Counted from the stretch's first letter, positions 17,243 through 26,973 are shown. The stretch: 63,819 nucleotides of DNA from Kibdelosporangium aridum (GCF_900176515.1 NZ_FWXV01000024.1:1-63819), one strand, 5' to 3'. Notes: generated by a model from the sequence alone, not told the origin. Numbers and translations are program-made.

Positions 17243-17785
17243 CGTGCCGGCATGACAGCCCTTGACGGGCGACTACTCGACTTGTCCGGGCAGGGCTGCT
17301 CTCGGTGGCCCGCCACAGAACGGCGAAACATCCGGACACATGGCTGAGCGATACTCTGACGCCAAGCAACGAGTGATCATGTTGTGCGGACACCCGTCGC
17401 GACCCGGTGGTCAAGTTGCACGGAAAGACCAAACCGGGACGGCGGACCTGATCATCTCTGCCCGGAACCTACAGCGACCGTAGCTTCCGCGCACACTTGG
17501 CCGCTTCCGCGTGCAGGTGACGGCCGATAAGCAATTGATCGGGTGTTTCCGACAGTTCCTGGCCCCAACGTGCTGTCCTGCGCGTAAGGCGTTTTGTGTC
17601 AAGCGTTTGGTCGGTGCCTCGTCCGTCGTCAGTCCCGGCATAGCGGTAATGGGGTTGGGCCCAGCAGCGTGTAATCGGGTTGGTGTGACGACGGGCGGGG
17701 CTGCCCATGATGACAGGCGAGGTCACCGTTGGTTCCTCAATGCCGAGTGGGGCTCGCCCCGACCGCCTGCTTACGCCCGCCTTGA
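17243..17785. other. Noncoding region: repeat copy B and 3' flank of IS110
   Basis: No gene is supported in these 540 bases. They contain dispersed repeat copy B (17406-17521) and the 3' noncoding end of the IS110 element, with a small GGGGCTCGCCCC palindrome near 17749-17760. The IS boundary was not located. Confidence 0.4.
17406..17521. repeat. Dispersed repeat, copy B
   Basis: Diverged direct copy of 15382-15531 (see that entry for the matching blocks); block 2 here starts TAGCTTCCGCGC at 17481. The central spacer differs between copies, so this looks like an old duplication or two relics of the same small element. Confidence 0.5.
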
Positions 17786-19138
17786 TTAGGCGGCGACGGT
17801 GGCTGTTGTGGTTGTTCGGGTTCCGTGGGTGGCGATGTCGGGATTCCATCGCTGGCCGGTGGTGATGACGGCGTGCAGGTGGCGCAGGATGGCCGCTGCG
17901 ATTGCGGCTTGGGCTTGGGTAGGGGTGAGCTTGTTGTCCTGCCGGCTGGTCAAATGCTGGTAGCGAGCGGCGTAGACGGGATTGTTGCGTTGGGCTCCCC
18001 AGACCGCGCGCCAGGCGGCCAGGCGCAGGCTGGGGCGGCCTTGACCGGTGAGTTTGGTGCGCCCGGTGAACGTGCCGGAGAGCTTCTCGCGTGGCGCCAG
18101 GCCGGCGTGTTTGACCACAGCTCGGGCGGTGGCGAACCGGGTTAAGTCGCCGGTCTCGGCCAGGATCGCTGCGGCGCCGATCGCGGAGAGGCCGGTGATG
18201 GAGGTGACCAGTTCGGTCAGCTGCAGTTCGTCGAGGATGTTGATCATTCGGGCTTCGGTGTCGGCCAGTTGGTGTTCTGTGTGCTGCCAGTCCCGCAGGA
18301 GGAACTGGACTCGCTCCAGGGCGCCGCGGCGGTGGGCGAGTACCCCGGTCTGGTCGGTCAGCGCCGTGAACAGGTGCCGCACGATCCTCAGTGATGGCTT
18401 CTGTCCGCCGCGGCGGGTGATTTCCCGGCGGACGGCCTGCTCAAAGTGGGCCAGCCCACGCCGGCGAGTTTGCTGCAGATCGCCACTGTCGCGTTCGCAG
18501 ATCACGCTCAGCGCGGTGATCCAGGTGCGGGATCGGAACGGTTGCCGGGCGGTGTCCAGCGCTGCCGGCCAGACGCACTCGAGCAGGGCGCGGATCTGTT
18601 GCACCTGGCTGACTCGCTCGACGATCAGCTGTTCGCGGCGGGCACCCAGATACCGTAGCCGGCCCCAGGTCTCGTCGACCGGTTCGGGGATATAGCAGCG
18701 AAGTTGCGCAGTCAGCCGGGCGATCAGCACAGCGTCTTTCTCGTCGGTCTTGTCGAAGGTCAGATCCTCAGTGCGCCGTGACCACGAGGTCACCATCGGC
18801 TGGACACACACGAACGGCATGCCACGGTCGGCGGCGAGCTGGCCGAGCACCCGCCATCGGTGCCCGGTCGGTTCACAGGCCACCGTCACCCCGGTGAAGC
18901 CCTTCGCGACGGCTTGTTGCGCAGCCCAGTCCAGCGCGGTGCCGAGACTCCACGCTCGGCAACGGAAGGTCTTGCGTGCCAACACTTTCGAGTCGTGATC
19001 GGTCACGACCACCATCTGTTTGGTGTCGGCCAGGTCGATCCCGACGATCGCGTTCGTGCTCGGCACCAGCGCCCGCAACCGCGCAAGGCGGGCGTTGCGG
19101 TTGCGATCACCCCGGGAAACCCCACTACCCTGCCCCAC
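17786..19138 (-). mobile_element. IS110-family transposase, intact
   Basis: A 450-residue transposase. The N-terminal RuvC-like DEDD domain has Asp35 (AIVGIDLAD), Glu89 (VACEPTG) and Asp132/Asp135 (DKTDEKDA). The C-terminal Transposase_20 domain has SITGLSAIGAAAILAETGD and the KHAGLAPREKLSGTF segment with the candidate catalytic Ser. GTG 19138 is chosen over the in-frame ATG 19183 because a strong AGGAGGAGG lies just before it. It is unlike the IS110 fragments at the window edges in its N-terminal sequence. Confidence 0.9.
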
Positions 19139-19196
19139 GAACGTCCTCCTCCTGCGATGGGACACCAAGCCCGACAAGCGCATCAGGAGGACGTTC
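19139..19196 (-). promoter_or_regulatory. RBS-masking hairpin of the intact IS110 transposase
   Basis: In the mRNA, GAACGTCCTCCT (19196-19185) is perfectly complementary to AGGAGGACGTTC (19150-19139), which contains the Shine-Dalgarno of the GTG start. The 12-bp stem and 34-nt loop would block initiation whenever the upstream arm is transcribed. Transcripts starting inside the loop would be free. This is the classic protection of an IS against read-through transcription. Confidence 0.6.
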
Positions 19197-19385
19197 CCCC
19201 GCCCGGCACCGACACGCAGAACGTCTTTCTATGCCGCTGGTGGATCATGCGAATTGATCACGTATCCGGCGCCCGTGACAACCACGTCCAAATCGCCCTG
19301 CTCGTCCACGACGCCGACCTCGACCTGCAAGCATGAGCCGGGCATGTCTGACCATGCTTTATCGCCTCATGGCCGAGAAATGACT

Positions 19386-19415
19386 GATGGCCGGCCACCT
19401 CGGTGGCTGGCCATC
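19386..19415. terminator. Hairpin terminator after the sigma-factor operon
   Basis: GATGGCCGGCCACC (19386-19399) and GGTGGCTGGCCATC (19402-19415) pair with one mismatch around a 2-nt loop, directly downstream of the minus-strand gene ending at 19426. It lacks a U-tract, as is usual for actinomycete terminators. Confidence 0.6.
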
Positions 19416-19425
19416 ACGAACCTCG

Positions 19426-20205
19426 TCACCACTTGTCGGAGGTGACGATCGCCTTCAGCTGGTCGAGGGTCAGCGGCGGCTGCGGCGAGTAGATCCGACC
19501 GCCCGGCGAGTTGATCTCAGCGCCCCGGGGGTCCTCCTGGTTGCTGACGTGCATGAGGACCATCGTCCCGTCGGGTCGCTTGAGGCACGCTAGATACGAC
19601 ACCGCGCCGCGAGCCGGCTGCGCGGTCCCGGTCGCCAGCCGGGAGCCGTCGGGCAGCGTGCTGACATCACAGTTCTTCGTGCGGGAAAGGACGCACCACT
19701 CGCCGGGCTCGGAATCGCTGGGGTAGATCATCAGGCTGAAGCCCCCGGTGACGCCTGCGGAGGTCAGCGTCCCGCCGACAAGCGCGCTGGCGTCCGGGTC
19801 CTCCAGCTGTGTCACGCCCGATCCTGTCCCCGGTTGCTGGGACGGGGAAGCCCCTGGCACGGTGGTTTTTGTGGTCACCTCGAACGTCGCGGTGTCGCCG
19901 AGCACCACCCTGAACCGGGCGATCAGGTCATCCGGCGAGGTGGGGACCAGGCTGCGCGCCGTGGTCGTGGATGGTGCGGTCGACGACGAGGTGGTCGGCG
20001 GGCTGGCGGCGTGCGTGCCGGAGTTGCCCGGCACCAGCCACACCGTGCCCGCGACCAGGCCCGCCACCGCGACGACGGTGGCCGCGATGGGTACCAGCCG
20101 CACGGCCCGCCGCGGCCGCACGACCGGGGCCGTACCCGCGGCTGCGGCGTCGGCGCGCCGCTCCAACTCGGCGAAGGCATCGTGGAGGGTGCGCAGGTCG
20201 CTCAT
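19426..20205 (-). CDS. Single-pass membrane protein partnered with ECF sigma factor
   Basis: A 259-residue protein: cytoplasmic N-terminus with a short helix (LRTLHDAFAELERRADAAAA), one TM segment (about residues 36-57, VPIAATVVAVAGLVAGTVWL), a Ser/Thr/Pro-rich linker and an extracytoplasmic domain with two cysteines (EWCVLSRTKNC). The ATG at 20205 overlaps the sigma factor's stop, so the two are translationally coupled. Position and topology suggest an anti-sigma or sensor role, but no zinc anti-sigma motif is visible. Confidence 0.75.
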   Translation of the reverse strand: MSDLRTLHDAFAELERRADAAAAGTAPVVRPRRAVRLVPIAATVVAVAGLVAGTVWLVPGNSGTHAASPPTTSSSTAPSTTTARSLVPTSPDDLIARFRVVLGDTATFEVTTKTTVPGASPSQQPGTGSGVTQLEDPDASALVGGTLTSAGVTGGFSLMIYPSDSEPGEWCVLSRTKNCDVSTLPDGSRLATGTAQPARGAVSYLACLKRPDGTMVLMHVSNQEDPRGAEINSPGGRIYSPQPPLTLDQLKAIVTSDKW

Positions 20206-20692
20206 GAGGTCTCCTGAAAGTTGGGGGTGCTGGCGGTGAGGTCGATGCGCAGAGCGTTGAGCGCCCGATGGATCTGGCTGCGTACGGTCGTTTCCCGGCA
20301 CCCCAGCTGTGTGGCGATCTCCCTGTCGGACAGGCCCGCGTAGTAGCGCAGGACCACGGCCGCGCGCTGCTTCCTGGGCAGGCCGGCGAGGCGGCGGATC
20401 ATCGCGTCCCGCTCGGCCCGCTCGTCCGCGCCGTCGGAGATCACCATCGGCTCGACCTCGGCGCGCGGGGACGTGCGGGTCAGCCTTCTGCGCCAGGACA
20501 GGTACTCGTTGACGACCATCCGCCGCACGTAGGCGTTCGGCTCGGCCATCCCCGAGATGCGTTCCCAGCGCTCGAACGCCCGGCCCAACACGTCGCTCAC
20601 CAGGTCTTCGGCCAGCCACGCCGGCAGGTCAGGACCGTGGCGAACCGAATCAGCGCGGGACGCTGCCTTGCCACGTACTCAGCGAACTCCAT
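20202..20692 (-). pseudogene. SigE-like ECF sigma factor with one frameshift
   Basis: Region 2 starts at ATG 20692 (MEFAEYVARQRPALIRFATV) and continues in another frame (LAEDLVSDVLGRAFERWERI) after the loss of one base near 20610-20620. The rest is intact: NAYVRRMVVNEYLSWRRRL, then region 4 (LPRKQRAAVVLRYYAGLSDR, CRETTVRSQIHRALNALR). One base restored would give a normal SigE-like factor of about 163 residues. A sequencing error is therefore as likely as inactivation. Confidence 0.8.
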
Positions 20693-20826
20693 CGGCAACT
20701 CCCGATCGTCAACTCGACCTCGATTCCGCACCCCTAATGAGGAAGTGACCCCTTTCGTTGCATCCGGTCTCTTAACGGCTGCTGAACGCCCCACCTCATA
20801 CCGGCAGGAATGCGTACCTGATCCGC

Positions 20827-21224
20827 ATGGATCCGACCGCCATAGCCACGGGAGTTACGTGCGACCATTCGCTCCGACACGGCCGGAGCGGATTGCCCAA
20901 CGTGTGGAGCATGGTCGTGAGGGCGCATGGGCGGTACTCGTGGTCGTTGACCGACCTTCCGTCAATTGGTCGGCGCACGGTGCTTGTCGTGCGGTTCGGC
21001 GTTTCGTGTGCGCGAACGCTGGGGTGTCCGAAGCGGACGTTCGTGGAACAGATTCCTGGTGTGACACGGTGGTATGGCCGGTGGTCGGGGCGGCTGCGCT
21101 CGATTCTGGAGAAGATCGGTCTGGCGTTGGCCGGGCGCGCGAGTGCCAGGATATGCGGGGTTCTCGGGGTCCGGGCAAGCCGCAGCACGTTGCAGACTTC
21201 GGCGGCCTTGAGGGTGCATTCGTG
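20827..21224 (+). pseudogene. ISL3-family transposase N-terminal relic
   Basis: The ISL3 N-terminal zinc finger and HTH region can be recognised: HGRYSWSLTDLPSIGRRTV, CPKRTFVEQIPGVTRWYGRW, LRSILEKIGLALAGRASARI and LGVRASRSTL. Two short frame slips (one around the VRRFVCANAG segment in another frame) and the absence of the DDE domain show it is a remnant. Confidence 0.65.
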
Positions 21225-21268
21225 ACGCGGTCCAGTTGCGACGTTCGGGTGACCGTCGGTGGACGGTA

Positions 21269-21859
21269 TCAGCTCTCAGCCTGTGTCTGTCCCGATAGGA
21301 TGGTCGTGGAGAGGGCGCGCAGATCGTCGAAGGCCCGCAGCAGATGAGCGTCCAAACTCTGTGTGGGGTCGTCGATCCAGGCTTGGACCGCGTGCTGATA
21401 GGTGGCCCAGCCGGTCCGGGCAGCCAGGCTGGCCAACCCGTCACCGGCGCCGCGGAGCCGCAATGCCTTCGCCACGGCGTCGGTGAGCCACGCATGCTTG
21501 GCCAACTCACGTTCGCGCAGCGCAGGGGTCACCGCGATGATTTTCCACCGTGGTTCGGAGAACGGGCGGTTGTTCTCCAGATTCCGCGCGGATTTCCGGA
21601 AGGCGTACAGCAGTATCTCGAACGGCTCCAGCCCCTCGGGCGCTTCGGCCACTGCTCGCATCAGCGCGGCGCGGAGGTCGGCTTCGCCGTCGAAGAGCAC
21701 CTCGCGTTTGTCCGGGAAGTGCCGGAAGAACGTGCGCTCGTTGACACCGGCCCGGGCGGCTATCTCCGCCGCCGTGGTCTGGTCGAACCCCCGCTCCTGA
21801 TACAGCTCCAAGGCCGCCTGTTGAAGGCGGCGGCGGGCTTCTGCTCCGCTGCGTGGCAC
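21269..21859 (-). CDS. TetR/AcrR-family transcriptional regulator
   Basis: A 196-residue TetR protein. The N-terminal HTH is canonical (QAALELYQERGFDQTTAAEI, then AARAGVNERTFFRHFPDKRE). The C-terminal domain (WATYQHAVQAWIDDP, LRAFDDLRAL) resembles regulators of the TetR C17-like group. It is divergent from the SDR gene at 21985, and four repeated palindromic sites lie in the 125-bp gap, so it is very likely the repressor of the SDR-crotonase genes. Confidence 0.9.
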   Translation of the reverse strand: MPRSGAEARRRLQQAALELYQERGFDQTTAAEIAARAGVNERTFFRHFPDKREVLFDGEADLRAALMRAVAEAPEGLEPFEILLYAFRKSARNLENNRPFSEPRWKIIAVTPALRERELAKHAWLTDAVAKALRLRGAGDGLASLAARTGWATYQHAVQAWIDDPTQSLDAHLLRAFDDLRALSTTILSGQTQAES

Positions 21860-21882
21860 CCCTCAGAGACTACTCGCGATGT

Positions 21883-21966
21883 GTCAGTGACTGGCATCAC
21901 CTTGTGTCAGTCACTGGCATTACGCGTAGAGTCAGTCACTGGCACTAAGTAGTGTCAGTCACTGAC
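21883..21966. promoter_or_regulatory. Array of four TetR operator-like sites
   Basis: Near-palindromes of the form GTCAGTSACTGRC start at 21883, 21906, 21931 and 21954, with spacings of 23, 25 and 23 bp (about two helical turns each). They fill the gap between the divergent TetR and SDR genes. Repressors of this family often bind such arrays cooperatively. Confidence 0.75.
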
Positions 21967-21984
21967 GTCAAGTAGGAGTGTTCC

Positions 21985-22953
21985 GTGCACGTCTTTGTCA
22001 CCGGTGGTTCCGGCCAGACCGGCCCCACCGTCGTCGCCGAACTCGTCGCGGCCGGCCACACCGTCACCGGCCTGGCTCGTTCGGACACCGCCGCCGCTCG
22101 GCTTGACTCGCTGGGCGCCACGCCCCACCGCGGCAGCCTGGACGACCTGGATAGCCTGCGCCGCGGCGCGGAAACCGCCGACGGCGTCCTGCACATGGCC
22201 TTCGGCGGCGACTTTTCCGATCCGGACGACCTCATCCGCCGCGACCGCACCGCGATCAAGGCCCTCGGGCAGACGCTGGCCGGGTCCGGCAAGCCGTTCG
22301 TCAGCACGTCGGGCACGTTGGTGACGCGGTCCGGCCGGGTCAGCACCGAGCAGGACGCGCCGGATCCCGATTCGGTCGCCGCCTTGCGCATCGCCGGCGA
22401 ACAGGCATGTCTGAGTTTCGCCGATCGGGGTGTCCGCGCCAGTGTCGTGCGACTCGCACCGACCGTGCACGGCCCGGGCGACTACGGGTTCATTCCGGCT
22501 CTCATCGCGGCCGCGCGCAGAGCGGGCGTCTCGGCCTACATCGGTGACGGCACCAATCGCTGGCCGGCTATCCACCGCGCCGACGCCGCCGTTGTCTTCC
22601 GGTTGGCTTTGGAGAAGGCGCATGCCGGCAGCGTGCTGCACGGCGCCGGGGAAAGTGCCGTCACGATCAAGAGCATCGCGGAGCAGATCGGGCGGATGCT
22701 CGACCTGCCCACCACCTCGCTGACCCTCGAGCAGGCCGCCGAGCATCTCGGAAACCCGTTCCTGGCCCGATTCTTCTCCCTCGACGTGCCTGTCTCCAGC
22801 CAGCACACCCAGGCACTGCTGGGCTGGGCACCAAAGCACGCAACGCTGCTGGAGGACCTCGAGAGCGGCGACTACTTCACTCCGCAGGCCAGCATCCGCG
22901 CCGAGAAGATCTGGTTACCGCACCACGGTCCACACGAGCACAGCCATAGCTGA
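21985..22953 (+). CDS. NAD(P)-dependent epimerase/SDR-family oxidoreductase
   Basis: A 322-residue extended-type SDR with the N-terminal dinucleotide motif GGSGQTG (residues 7-13), and ALARSD-like and DLDSLRRGAETADGVLHMAF segments of the Rossmann fold. The usual YxxxK is replaced by a region around ALRIAGEQACLSF, so it may be an atypical or NmrA-like member. The C-terminus is His-rich (HHGPHEHSHS). GTG 21985 is the start, preceded by AGGAG. It heads a probable operon with the crotonase 41 nt downstream. Confidence 0.85.
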   Translation: MHVFVTGGSGQTGPTVVAELVAAGHTVTGLARSDTAAARLDSLGATPHRGSLDDLDSLRRGAETADGVLHMAFGGDFSDPDDLIRRDRTAIKALGQTLAGSGKPFVSTSGTLVTRSGRVSTEQDAPDPDSVAALRIAGEQACLSFADRGVRASVVRLAPTVHGPGDYGFIPALIAAARRAGVSAYIGDGTNRWPAIHRADAAVVFRLALEKAHAGSVLHGAGESAVTIKSIAEQIGRMLDLPTTSLTLEQAAEHLGNPFLARFFSLDVPVSSQHTQALLGWAPKHATLLEDLESGDYFTPQASIRAEKIWLPHHGPHEHSHS

Positions 22954-22994
22954 CGCGCACACCCGAAGACACCAACCCGGAAAGAAGATCGGCC

Positions 22995-23837
22995 ATGCCC
23001 ATCGACGACCTGCGTCCCACCATCGACTGGAGCAAGTACCAGACGCTCACCCTCGAACGCCGCGACAACGGGATCCTGCTCATCACGATCGCCGAGCCCG
23101 ACGGATATCCAGCCCCCACCCTCACCCGCCGCCACACCGAAATCAGTTACATCTGGCGCGATTTCGCCGACGACCCCGAGCTGCGCGTCGCGGTCATCAC
23201 CGGCAGCGGCGAGCGGTTCTGGACGGTCGAAGGCACCGACGGCATCGACGAGATGCTCGCCAACCCTGGCAACTATGACAACACCGTAAGTCTCATTCGC
23301 GAGGGCTTGATCAACGCGTACGGCATCGTCAACTGCGACAAGCCGATCGTCTCCGCCATCAACGGCGCGGCCATGGGATCAGGGCTCGCGACCGCCCTGC
23401 TCGCGGACATCAGCGTCGCCTCAACCAACGCGCGCCTGATCGACGGGCATCTCCTCCAGGGCATCGCCGCAGGAGATCACTCGGTGATGATCTGGCCCCT
23501 GCTGTGCGGCCTGGCCAAGGCCAAGCTCTACCTGCTCGCCTCCGAGGACCTCACCGGCGAGGTGGCCGAGCGCATCGGCCTGGTCAGCCTCGCCGTCCCA
23601 CCCACCGACGTACTCGACACCGCGCTCGACATCGCACAACGCATGGCCACCGGCCCACAACACGCGTTGCGCTGGACCAAACGCTCGCTCAACCACTGGC
23701 TGCGCACCGCGACCCCCGCCTTCGAAGCCTCGATCGCCTTCGAGGCCATGAGCTTCTTCGGGCCGGACCTCGTCGAGGCGCTCACCGCCCAAGCCGAGCA
23801 CCGCCCACCGAATTTCGCCGAACCGCTGCCCTGGTAG
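22995..23837 (+). CDS. Enoyl-CoA hydratase/isomerase (crotonase) family protein
   Basis: A 280-residue crotonase-fold protein: N-terminal beta strands (LTLERRDNGILLITIAEPDG), oxyanion-hole region VAVITGSGERFWTVEGTDG, INGAAMGSGLATALLADISV, and a C-terminal trimerisation helix region (ARRMATGP-like, ALRWTKRSLNHWL). The usual catalytic Glu pair is not obvious (DGHLLQGIAAGDHS at that position), so the reaction may be an isomerase or hydrolase variant. AAAGAAG precedes ATG 22995. Confidence 0.85.
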   Translation: MPIDDLRPTIDWSKYQTLTLERRDNGILLITIAEPDGYPAPTLTRRHTEISYIWRDFADDPELRVAVITGSGERFWTVEGTDGIDEMLANPGNYDNTVSLIREGLINAYGIVNCDKPIVSAINGAAMGSGLATALLADISVASTNARLIDGHLLQGIAAGDHSVMIWPLLCGLAKAKLYLLASEDLTGEVAERIGLVSLAVPPTDVLDTALDIAQRMATGPQHALRWTKRSLNHWLRTATPAFEASIAFEAMSFFGPDLVEALTAQAEHRPPNFAEPLPW

Positions 23838-24858
23838 CGACTGCGCGGCGGCTAGTCCGAAAGGTGACCGCCTGCGGACGGTTTCCAGGGCGCTGCCCAC
23901 CACCCAGACCCTCGACGGCCTGCGGCTGGCGCTGCTGCGCGACGCCGGCGTCGGCGAACTGCTGCCGCTACAGGGCAATCTCGCTCTGTGAACGGCCGTG
24001 GTGCTGCCGATGCATCAAACATCCGCTTCTGCCGCTGATCGAGCGTTGTCCAAAGTGACAATCCGAGTCTCCAGAAGGCCTATGCTGGACTCGCCATTCC
24101 CAGATCTGCTCCTGCAGCGGTGTGGGCGGCCACACTGTGATGTTGAGGGGAAGATGGCGTGCGGGGCGTGGCTCGGACTCGTGCGTGGTGAGGAGAGGAA
24201 ACGGCATGTGCCCGCGCTGCTGGGAGATCTGCGAGGTGACGGGTTGGAACCAGCAGGGACGGGACTCCACAGTGGCCGGTACGTTTGTCGACTTCGGTTG
24301 TCCAGGTCTTGTTCTGTCGGCCGGATGGCGACGCTGGCCAGGTTGTGTGCAGTGCTGGGCGGTCTAATGCAAGTCGAGCGGGCCTGGTGACCGGGACTGT
24401 GCCGTTGGGGAAGAGGTTGCAGGCGAGGTACTCCTGGGAGCATCATAATTGGTGCTAGGTGCGCGCCACTCTCTACAGAGGACTGACATGTGCTCAACCG
24501 GTTTTCACACTGGTGCAACAGGAGCAAAACAGGAGCACGGGCGCGCGTCCAGCTGCGCTGTACTGCACTGGGTTGCATCATACTGATTTGATTGCAGTAG
24601 CTTTGACGTGCACGTATTGTAAAGTCCCAGGTCAGTGGCACTGTCCAAATCCGACTGGCAGTGTGGGGGTCATGGTTAGTATCTCTCAGCTTCCCAGTGA
24701 AGTGCTTTCTCGAACTCGCTAGCCCGTGCAGTTCAGGGTTGCGGGCGATCGGTTTCCGTGGCCGAGGGCTGGGCACGCCGTCAGATCAACGCCCAGCCCG
24801 TCCCGCCACATCGGGTAAGGAGCCGAACTCGCCCGTGAGACATCATCCTCAGCCGCGT
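23838..24858. other. Gene-poor, lower-GC stretch
   Basis: About 1 kb without a supported gene. Right after the crotonase a short peptide-like relic reads LPTTQTLDGLRLALLRDAGV and ends at TGA near 23991; its parent gene was not identified. The remaining frames show no family resemblance and mixed codon use. No tRNA or attachment site was recognised. Confidence 0.45.
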
Positions 24859-25328
24859 TCAGGTCCCTACGGCATCGAAGCGCTGCACTTCCCTTGTCGT
24901 ATCGGTTGACAGATCGTTCGTGGCTTGCGTATGAAACTCGGCTCGAATGAGCTTCACAAGCCGACGCGCCTGAGTGGTGCCTATGCGGAATTGGACTCGC
25001 ACTGTGTCGGCGGGAATCGGCTTCTGGTGAACCGCGCGATGTGCTGTGTCCTCGCGTCGTGCTTGTGCCAGAAGTGCTGCTGGGGAACGCTTCTGCATTG
25101 TCGGTCGAACGCTTCCCCGGACGGTGGCCGCGTCACGGACACTATGACGGCCTGAGTCCGGTGGCTCTGCCCGTGGGCATTCGGCACCTCGCTGCCGACG
25201 TAGTGCTTAGCGGTCGATGCTGTGCTTGCGCTGATCGCCTGTAGGAATCCAGGGCCCACCTCGGCCCACCCGATCAGGAGGAGCGGCCCGACAGCATCGA
25301 ACGCCGCCTTTCCGTATTCACCCGCCAT
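24859..25328 (-). pseudogene. DUF2637-like membrane/HTH protein relic
   Basis: Two overlapping minus-strand frames together resemble the second half of DUF2637-type proteins common in actinomycete mobile elements: YGKAAFDAVGPLLLIGWAEV followed, in another frame, by LLAQARREDTAHRAVHQKPI and IGTTQARRLVKLIRAEF. The N-terminal membrane helices and a continuous frame are missing. The assignment rests on remembered family flavour, so it is tentative. Confidence 0.4.
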
Positions 25329-25436
25329 AAGTGGATCCGCGCAAAGGCCGATGACCAGCGGCTGCTATCAGATCACTCGAACGGGTCGTTGAGTGAGCAC
25401 CTTCACCTGATAACGAGTCTGGATCGGAGGTGCGCC

Positions 25437-26113
25437 GTGCGACGGGTGCGATCGGTGGTGTGGCTTGTGATGGGGACAGCGGCTGTGGCGGGCAGCGTTG
25501 TGCTGGAGGTGGAGAGTTTGGCTGATTGGTGCGGCCGACCGACCTGACTGGGGTGGCGGTGTGCACTGGTGCTGTGAGTCAGGAGTGCCTGGCCCGTGGA
25601 CCGGCCACGGTGGAACGTGAGACCCGCTCTCGGTTTCGTTGGTTGTCCGGGGAGCGGAAGTGGTCTCTCGACGTGAGCGCGATCGCGCCGCAGGCGCGAG
25701 GCAATGACACAACCCGGGTGACTGTGCCTGAGCAACACGGGCAGGACCAGATTCGGGACGGCATGCAGCTCACTGCGGTGTTCTACGGCGGTAACCCGGT
25801 CCTGCTCGAACTTTCCAGCGGTACCGTGCTGGAGACCGACCAGCATCCCCGTCGCTCCACCCTCACCTCGGGCTACCTCGCCATCGGCCTGCTTGGAATG
25901 GGCGTCTTCGCTGTCCAGGTCGGGTGGCGCAACGGACGCTGGAGATCATCAGTGCCGACCTCGACCGGGCCAGTCCAGACAAGCCAGCCGGATCATTCCT
26001 TCAGGCGGAGATTCTCCAAGAACAACCGGCGCCTCGGCGCCTTGCACATGGGTCCGTTGTCACAGGCCCTGAGTGGACGCGTCGGAACCGCCACGCCTGT
26101 GCACGGAGGCTAA
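25437..26113 (+). pseudogene. Membrane protein of unknown family with frameshift
   Basis: GTG 25437 opens a signal or TM segment (VRSVVWLVMGTAAVAGSVVL). The sensible continuation, LTGVAVCTGAVSQECLARGP, a soluble beta-rich part (SRFRWLSGERKWSLDVSAIA) and a second TM helix (LTSGYLAIGLLGMGVFAVQV), reads in another frame after a slip near 25520-25535. The last 50 codons lack recognisable structure. Topology suggests a bitopic envelope protein; no function is recognised. Confidence 0.45.
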
Positions 26114-26206
26114 AGCAATGTGCGCTCACCGGTAACGACAACACCTACAATGTGTGCGATTCTTCCTTCCGCGAACACGGTGGATTCACATCTTCAGGGA
26201 GGAAGT

Positions 26207-26512
26207 ATGACCGCCAAATGGCGCAGGTCGATAGTCGCGATAATGTCCACAGCAGCGGCAACCGTGGCGTTGGCGTCCGCCGCGGCAGCGGCACCAGACA
26301 TCCATCAGGCTCCCCCGCCGTGTGGGAAGTACGCCGAGCGAGGGTATGCCTACTGGCGGAGCTGCAGCCCGCCGTACACCGACGTCAAAGGGTATGACAA
26401 TTTGAATGGCTGGCGCTGCTGGCTTATCGCGGGCTTCGAGATTCGAGAGCTGGGTATCATCGACCGGGAGTTCGGCCTCGACTACGACAGCATCCACGCT
26501 GCCCCTTGCTGA
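26207..26512 (+). CDS. Small secreted cysteine-containing protein
   Basis: A 101-residue protein with a clear signal peptide (MTAKWRRSIVAIMSTAAATV to about ASAAAAAPD) and a roughly 70-residue mature part containing cysteines in PPCGKY, RSCSPP, WRCWL and a C-terminal Cys. This suggests two disulfides. GGGAGG precedes ATG 26207, and a hairpin lies 4 nt after the stop. No family is recognised; it could be a small extracellular effector or inhibitor. Confidence 0.75.
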   Translation: MTAKWRRSIVAIMSTAAATVALASAAAAAPDIHQAPPPCGKYAERGYAYWRSCSPPYTDVKGYDNLNGWRCWLIAGFEIRELGIIDREFGLDYDSIHAAPC

Positions 26513-26516
26513 GAAA

Positions 26517-26542
26517 GGCGGCGCCCCTTTTTGGGCGCCGCC
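26517..26542. terminator. Hairpin terminator after the small secreted protein gene
   Basis: GGCGGCGCCC (26517-26526) and GGGCGCCGCC (26533-26542) form a perfect 10-bp stem whose loop carries the only T-run (CTTTTT). There is no U-tract after the stem, as in many actinomycete terminators. Confidence 0.7.
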
Positions 26543-26973
26543 TCGGCACGTTATTCCGTTCTGCCTTATTCTGCAGGCGCTTTCTGCACCGCACTCGCCC
26601 TCGTGTGTGAAACACCGGACCGTTATCGCGGGACAGCGAGCGGATAGTGGACTGGCCTCGACTGGCAGATCTGCACCAAGATCATCTACAACAAGTTCGT
26701 CAGCGTTGTCAGACGTGGAAAGCGACGGCCGATCCAACAGCGCTTGAGCTTCCGCGGGCCAAGCCACACGATGACAAATGTCTTGCTGTGGTCCGATGCC
26801 CATAAGGCTACGAAAAATCCACAAGCGACACTCAGGCTGGCTGTCAGACCTTGACCGTTCAGGCTCGGACGTCGGTGGGGAGTAGCTGCCGGGATGGAGT
26901 TGTCAATGATGACGACCCGGGCAAGCCAGGGTTCGTGCTCGCTGGGGTACCAGCACTTGGTTCCTGCCTGCGC
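26543..26973. other. Noncoding stretch
   Basis: No supported gene in about 430 bases. Minus and plus frames here are short and lack family resemblance. The base composition is less GC-rich than that of neighbouring genes. Confidence 0.4.

Noticed and set aside
24015..24776. Minus-strand frame of 253 codons in the gene-poor stretch
   Set aside because: Low-complexity Ser/Pro/Arg/His composition, no domain, no RBS, no conserved motif.
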